The notes below the pieces were generated by a model, which worked only from the letters and a program-made list of their open reading frames with translations, did not search any database and was not told where the DNA came from. The translations under genes and the position numbers were made by a program. DNA of 64,000 nucleotides from DATLXU01 sp035575515. Lineage in GTDB: Bacteria; Acidobacteriota; Blastocatellia; UBA7656. The DNA lies in assembly GCA_035575515.1 (NCBI GenBank), contig DATLXU010000100.1:1-64000 (forward strand), given 5' to 3'. Below are positions 60,501 to 64,000 of the stretch, in pieces (the stretch's first letter is position 1; each line of letters opens with the position of its first letter).

Positions 60501-60750
60501 GCAGCTCATAAGCTCCGGGTTGAAGCAACGGAATCTGATACGAGCCTTCCAAATCAGTGCGCACCCTGCGACTGATGCCTTTATCCAGGCTCTTAACGGT
60601 AAGAGACGCCCCCGCGACGACGGCGCCGTTCTGGTCAACGACTGTGCCTTTCATCGTAGCAGTTGCGGCGTCGGCCTGAGCAAAAGCCGGGAGCGACTGC
60701 GCCAATACCAATGCACAGGTGAAAATGATTGGAGAGATTCTTCTTTTCAT
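57592..60750 (-). CDS. TonB-dependent receptor with N-terminal carboxypeptidase-regulatory domain
   Basis: 1052 residues. A signal peptide (IIFTCALVLAQSLPAFAQAD) is followed by a CarboxypepD_reg-like beta domain (about 28-115: GTVVDQNGAVVAGASLTVKS) and the plug (about 120-250: TQQANTINKIQVENLPNIGR; GAINVVSKGGTNELHGSGYLF-like segment). A long barrel ends in an aromatic residue (GLKMAF, terminal Phe). This Oar-like architecture is the abundant acidobacterial outer-membrane receptor type; substrates are likely large carbohydrates or peptides. The start is ATG 60750 with CCGGAGGACAATT upstream. Confidence 0.95.
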   Translation of the reverse strand: MKRRISPIIFTCALVLAQSLPAFAQADAATATMKGTVVDQNGAVVAGASLTVKSLDKGISRRVRTDLEGSYQIPLLQPGAYELRVEATGFETKVVKSIELTVGQVLVYDVQLRVGSLASEVVVTSDAPVIEVERTQQANTINKIQVENLPNIGRDFTAYVFTLPGVSSSNAPRAQNPGFTFGSSGFSIGGSNGRNNLVTLDGGENEYGSGQLRTNISVEAIQEFQVNRNAFAAEYGFTTGTAINVVSKGGTNELHGSGYLFYRSQKTSARNFFNIGPKKAFDQRVFPGGTLGGPIKKNKAFFFTSYEHLKSDSARFRSYTDSPLVQRPTDAQLAYLSLLAASTNPNIQRIGANLRAALTTTNYPSSMKLLRENEGNINAPDRLNSWTTRLDYQISNKNYLTGRFSLTHNDTDNLLESNTGAPSASTVLIYRDYTAVGSWGHTFSPSVLNQLRVQFVPNNSARTVPKAPESTSLLIQGLGNFGRDFAAPFNTFQDRYQFEDTLSVATGKHNFKFGTSYRPVNYRVINELWFSGEWNFSSGIFPVILAVPPADRLAFVLFNRGLGNNPDGTRKVPDNGPVLANLSSIQSLNLGLPFLYRQGFGNPEWKDWAHYLGTFAQDSWKITPRLTLDYGMRVDYDAEPAPLNKKAYVSPRVGLAWDPFGDRKTVIRAGGGLFYSPIYYQVVYVTNLLNDSGRFINQIFKTPLDGAQAPAAIWAAGAALGKLPFKALSEADLKALGINTGPRNSGRVVFDVDPNYENPYSIQGSLGITREIANNLSLDVAYQVYRGVHIQVSHEVNYKETGVVDPAFGPQFTRIDPTITQKNIYKSIGNSIYHGMTVSLRKRYSSNFQFEANYTFSKAIDDQTDFNSAFAAFIPTRLDLERAVSAFDVPHIFTANAVIRIPFKSGPNSNILARALADVTISPIVFARSGIPFTLRIGTDVNGDTHALYDRPFRASRNTGRGDNFVSANLRVSKQFYVNRDRGVRIEFISEASNLFNRVNFTSVNDVIGRTSPLLFGPFKQHGSKDIPRTSPLGFTSAAPGRQIQFGLKMAF

Positions 60751-61311
60751 AATTGTCCTCCGGTGAAAGCTGGCATTCGGTTATCGAGATGGCGCGAATC
60801 GGGCTGCGCTATGAACCCGTTTCGCGCATCCCTTGTGACATCAGAGCTTCTGTGTGGCCCATCAAATCAACGGCCACCAGATGACCCGCTGTTTAGCAAT
60901 GAGGACAATAGTGGGAATTGTTCTGGCTCGCGACGAGACCAGAAGCGGTATAACTCAAACTATCCGGCTTCGATCTGAGCTGATAGCCGGGAATACCTGA
61001 ACAAGAATAGAGCAAATTGTTTCAAGCGCGGAAACGCGCCGCAGCCCCACATTTAAGGTTTATATGAAGCGGCAAGGTTATACGACTGACCGACTGTTCT
61101 TGTCAAGCGATTTGCCACAATCGTGTGCGCGTAAAGCCGTGACCCATCACCGCTCTGCCATTGCGAAAGGACTAAGATTTCAGCTTGCTCACACGCGACG
61201 CGTCGTATATTCTACGCGCAGTTGAAGCGCAGGCTGTAATGTGATGATAGAGTGGTTCGACTACCTGCCGTCTTATCAACACCAAACAATTTCCGAGAGG
61301 AGCTGTCAGCA
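60751..61311. other. Divergent regulatory region between receptor and amidohydrolase genes
   Basis: 561 nt without a gene I can support. The likely receptor promoter is near 61077-61106. The side toward the amidohydrolase has a GAGAGGAG ribosome-binding site at about 61294-61302. No junction palindrome is present. Confidence 0.6.
61077..61106 (-). promoter_or_regulatory. Predicted promoter of the TonB-dependent receptor
   Basis: On the minus strand TTGACA (61106-61101), 18 nt, TATAAC (61082-61077). This gives a leader of about 320 nt, long enough for post-transcriptional control, though no known riboswitch was recognised. Confidence 0.4.
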
Positions 61312-62859
61312 ATGTGGATTCGCAAGGCCATCAGAGACTGGAAGAAAGGCGTTGATTCACCGATGCCCACGCAGGTCGTGTCGAACGAAGAGTTCGAGCC
61401 GCGCCCGCAAAACGAAAAACAGAAACGCGTTGAGCACTTGATAGGCGAGTTGTCTGAGGTGCGCGCGAAGAAGCTTGGCATGAAGCGCCGCGACTTCATG
61501 CGCAGCACGATGGGATTGGCCACGTGCTTTCTCGCTTCAAACATCGCCTACGGCAAAAACTACTGGGACGTTGACGAAGCCGAAACATGGGAGCCTGCGG
61601 CATACGACGAGCGGTGGCCGAAGGGCGAGTATTTCATCATTGACATCCAGGCGCACTTCACTAACGGGCTGGCCATCCCAGGCTTTCGCGACGCGGAATT
61701 CGTCAAGAACATGGGATTCCAGCTCAAAGCCGATGCCGAAGCCTATAGCTTCAAGAATTTCGTCAAAGAGATGTTCTTCGACAGCGAGACGGCTATGGTG
61801 GTCATATCGGGCGTGCCCGGCAAAGAAGAGTTGCGCGACGCAAACGGCAAGGTGCTCGAAGGCGCGGCGCGCACTCCGGGAACGGCAGGCCGTATATTGC
61901 CTAGCTGGGTGATGTACGAAGCTCGCAAGCAGATTAACGATCTCGCAGGCTCGCAGCGCGCTTTGAATCAGGGCAACCTCGCGCCGAATCATTACTGGGA
62001 CAGAGCAAAGAACCAGATTGACAAGGCGGCGTGCCTCGAACAGATGGAGCGCGAGCTTAAAGTTTATGGCATAAGCTCGTGGAAGTGGTACTGCCACACC
62101 GATCCGGGCCGTTCCGGCAATGGCTTTCAACTCGACGACGATAACGCGCAGTGGTTCATCGAAGAGTCGCGCAAGCGCGGGCTGAAGCTTATCAGCGTTC
62201 ACAAGGGCTACTCGTACCAGTCGCGCACGCTCGGACATCTGGCTAATCCGAAAGACGTAGAGAAGGCCGCGCTCCGCAATCCCGACTTCAACTTTGTCAT
62301 CTATCACTCGGCGCTCAAGCACGGCAAAAACGAGCCGCGTTCTGCGCCCAATGAAGATTGGCTGGACAAAGATCATAATAATTACGACCCGACGACGGGC
62401 GATTTCGAGTGGCACCGCATATTGATGGACATCAAGCGGCGCAACCCGCAAATGAATAACGTCTACTGCGAGATCGGCAGCTTCTTTAACACGCTCGCTG
62501 TCGTTCACCCTGAGATGTGCATGCACGGCATGGGCAAGAATCTGAAGTACTACGGCGCAGACCATGTCATCTGGGGCACGGACTGCCTGTGGTGGGGGTC
62601 GCCACAGTGGAGCATTGACGCCTTCAAGCGATTCCAGATCAGCGACGAGTTGTGCGAGAAGTTCGGCTACAAGAAGCTGACGAAAGAGGACAAGGCGAAG
62701 ATATTCAGCCTGAACGCCGCGCGGCTGTACAACATTGACATCAAAGCCAAGCGCAAGGCGCTCCCGGCGGACGCGCTTGAGAAGTTGAAGATGGCTTACA
62801 TAGATCGCGGCGGGCAGCGCAGCAACGCGGCTTATGGCTGGGTGCGCGCTGACGTTTAG
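61312..62859 (+). CDS. Amidohydrolase-family (amidohydro_2) protein with twin-arginine-like motif
   Basis: 515 residues from ATG 61312 (GAGAGGAG upstream). About 55 charged residues precede KRRDFMRSTMGLATCFLASN followed by IAYG, which resembles a Tat signal (RRDFM and a hydrophobic core). The catalytic TIM-barrel region has IIDIQAHFTNGLAIPGFRDA, LKLISVHKGYS, NFVIYHSALKHGKNEPRSAP and VIWGTDCLWWGSPQWSIDAF. The usual metal HxH is replaced by QAHF, so zinc binding may differ. It probably hydrolyses or decarboxylates a cyclic or aromatic substrate. It is followed 98 nt later by a multiheme cytochrome. Confidence 0.88.
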   Translation: MWIRKAIRDWKKGVDSPMPTQVVSNEEFEPRPQNEKQKRVEHLIGELSEVRAKKLGMKRRDFMRSTMGLATCFLASNIAYGKNYWDVDEAETWEPAAYDERWPKGEYFIIDIQAHFTNGLAIPGFRDAEFVKNMGFQLKADAEAYSFKNFVKEMFFDSETAMVVISGVPGKEELRDANGKVLEGAARTPGTAGRILPSWVMYEARKQINDLAGSQRALNQGNLAPNHYWDRAKNQIDKAACLEQMERELKVYGISSWKWYCHTDPGRSGNGFQLDDDNAQWFIEESRKRGLKLISVHKGYSYQSRTLGHLANPKDVEKAALRNPDFNFVIYHSALKHGKNEPRSAPNEDWLDKDHNNYDPTTGDFEWHRILMDIKRRNPQMNNVYCEIGSFFNTLAVVHPEMCMHGMGKNLKYYGADHVIWGTDCLWWGSPQWSIDAFKRFQISDELCEKFGYKKLTKEDKAKIFSLNAARLYNIDIKAKRKALPADALEKLKMAYIDRGGQRSNAAYGWVRADV

Positions 62860-62957
62860 AGATAAGGTCGAAGTGGCGGAGGTAAACGCAAAGAACCAGT
62901 TTTGAATTTCAGACCGTGACTTGAGATCATCGCGCATCGAGCAATGTAAAGAAACAG

Positions 62958-63998
62958 ATGTCCCGATATTTCAACAACAACTCGTTAACCTTTAACGCCA
63001 AGCTTGCGGTCATCTTCGTTGCGATGGCCACGCTCTTTGTTTTTTCATTCGGAGGGCGGGCGAGCGGACAGGATTCACAGAACAAAGCTGAGCAGAAGCG
63101 TCTCGACCCGAAAGACTGGGGCGGCAATCACGTCAGCAAGCCGTTGCCCAATTATGTTCAGGGCGATGAATGCCTGTTTTGCCATCGCTATGGCGTGGGC
63201 GCGACCTGGCAGAAGAACGCGCACGCTTTAACAGTTCGCCAGCGCGAAGATGCGCCTGAGATGGTAAAAATACTCGAAGCTCAACCGTCGCTTGCTTCCA
63301 TAACAAAGCAGGTCGAGTTCTTCATGGGCAGCCGCCACCGTGTGCGCTTTTTGAAAAAAGAAGGCTACGGTAAATTCGCCATCCTGAACGCGCAAGCTGT
63401 TCTAGGCGAAAGCGGGCAGGCGACGAAGATTATTGACGGCGACAAATTGGTCTGGGACAAAGATAAATTCGCCAATCGCTGCGCCGGTTGCCACGCCACA
63501 GGCATCAACGCAGCCGACAAGACCTTTACAGCGTTCGGGATTGATTGTTACGTCTGTCATGGCGACGTGAACGTGGACCACTCGAACGACACTTCGCTCA
63601 TATTGCTATCAAAGAAACGGCGCAACGGCGCGAAGCTCATCACGTCGCTGTGCGCGCAGTGCCACCTACGCGGCAGCCGCTCGCGCTCGACCGGATTGCC
63701 TTATCCGAACAATTTCGTCGCGGGCGACAACCTGTTTCAGGATTTGGAAGTAGACTGGTCAAAGGCCGACGACGAAAAGATGGGTCCGGGCGAGCGGCAC
63801 ATCTGGCTTAACGTGCGCGATGTTGCGCTCTACGGTAACGAGGCGATAACCTGCCTGAGCTGTCATCAGATTCACGGAAATTCGAGCTTGAAGCATCGCC
63901 GGATACTTCGCGTGGCGATATGTTCCGAGTGCCATGAGAGCGAAGGATTCAAGAACGTCAAACGATTTTCTGTTCATAGCGAGTTGTGCGAATACTGA
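62958..63998 (+). CDS. Exported hexaheme cytochrome c
   Basis: 346 residues with a signal peptide (LAVIFVAMATLFVFSFGGRA). Six CxxCH haem sites: CLFCH 72-76, CAGCH 175-179, CYVCH 197-201, CAQCH 232-236, CLSCH 299-303 and CSECH 322-326. Additional histidines (HALTVRQ, HSNDTS, HIHGNSS-type) could be distal ligands. Likely a periplasmic electron carrier, possibly linked to the oxidoreduction of the neighbouring amidohydrolase product (inference). It ends two bases before the window edge. Confidence 0.92.
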   Translation: MSRYFNNNSLTFNAKLAVIFVAMATLFVFSFGGRASGQDSQNKAEQKRLDPKDWGGNHVSKPLPNYVQGDECLFCHRYGVGATWQKNAHALTVRQREDAPEMVKILEAQPSLASITKQVEFFMGSRHRVRFLKKEGYGKFAILNAQAVLGESGQATKIIDGDKLVWDKDKFANRCAGCHATGINAADKTFTAFGIDCYVCHGDVNVDHSNDTSLILLSKKRRNGAKLITSLCAQCHLRGSRSRSTGLPYPNNFVAGDNLFQDLEVDWSKADDEKMGPGERHIWLNVRDVALYGNEAITCLSCHQIHGNSSLKHRRILRVAICSECHESEGFKNVKRFSVHSELCEY

Positions 63999-64000
63999 TA

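Overview
The window reads as a chromosomal segment of a Gram-negative bacterium, most likely an Acidobacteriota of the Blastocatellia type. This is inferred from gene content, not from a marker gene. The pointers are a large TonB-dependent receptor with an N-terminal carboxypeptidase-regulatory domain, a GWxTD-domain protein, a DUF2911 protein, an M1 peptidase fused to HEAT-like repeats, and an exopolysaccharide locus with heparinase-like and PaaK-like members. No rRNA or tRNA gene was found. Most of the DNA is ordinary dense coding sequence.

Layout. 0.3-6.2 kb (minus strand): a SagB-type oxidoreductase, then a small bacterial-microcompartment set (class II aldolase, BMC hexamer protein, EutN/CcmL vertex protein) leading into NAD synthetase. 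6.6-22.7 kb (plus): a surface-polysaccharide locus with a Wzz-like protein, UDP-GlcNAc 2-epimerase, O-antigen ligase/polymerase, heparinase II/III-like lyase, asparagine synthase-type amidotransferase, flippase, methyltransferase, two glycosyltransferases, a PaaK-like adenylate-forming enzyme and a DUF362 protein. 23-33 kb: two tiny membrane proteins, a PD-(D/E)XK-like protein, Nudix hydrolase, SAM hydrolase, citrate synthase, a selenocysteine-containing peroxiredoxin, an Ig-like lipoprotein, a heavy-metal-binding-domain protein, and small metabolic enzymes. 33-45 kb: PncB (the second NAD gene), MreB, GWxTD protein, TatC and TatA, DUF2911, M1 peptidase and IspG. 45-57 kb: a broken hybrid histidine kinase, M24 peptidase, a SpoIIE-type phosphatase, a gene remnant, YjbQ, a DsbD-TlpA fusion, NosL-like lipoprotein and MnmA. 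57-64 kb: a NorQ/CbbQ-like ATPase, TonB receptor, amidohydrolase and a hexaheme cytochrome c.

Two observations stand out. First, the peroxiredoxin at 27990-28508 is open across an in-frame TGA exactly at the peroxidatic cysteine position. A perfect 7-bp hairpin with a G-rich loop lies at the distance expected for a bacterial SECIS, so this looks like a genuine selenoprotein. Second, about 18 gene junctions carry a 45-160 nt imperfect palindrome. Its arms are built from short (mostly 7-nt) tandem words that differ from locus to locus, while the stem architecture is kept. These elements sit at gene 3' ends, frequently contain the stop codon (and sometimes the next start codon) in an arm, and are absent from all nine divergent promoter junctions. 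One has entered the O-antigen ligase gene in frame, and another encodes the hydrophobic part of a lipoprotein signal peptide.

Coordinates of starts were refined by ribosome-binding sites where visible. Gene functions rest on motif recognition by eye, and no database search was run.
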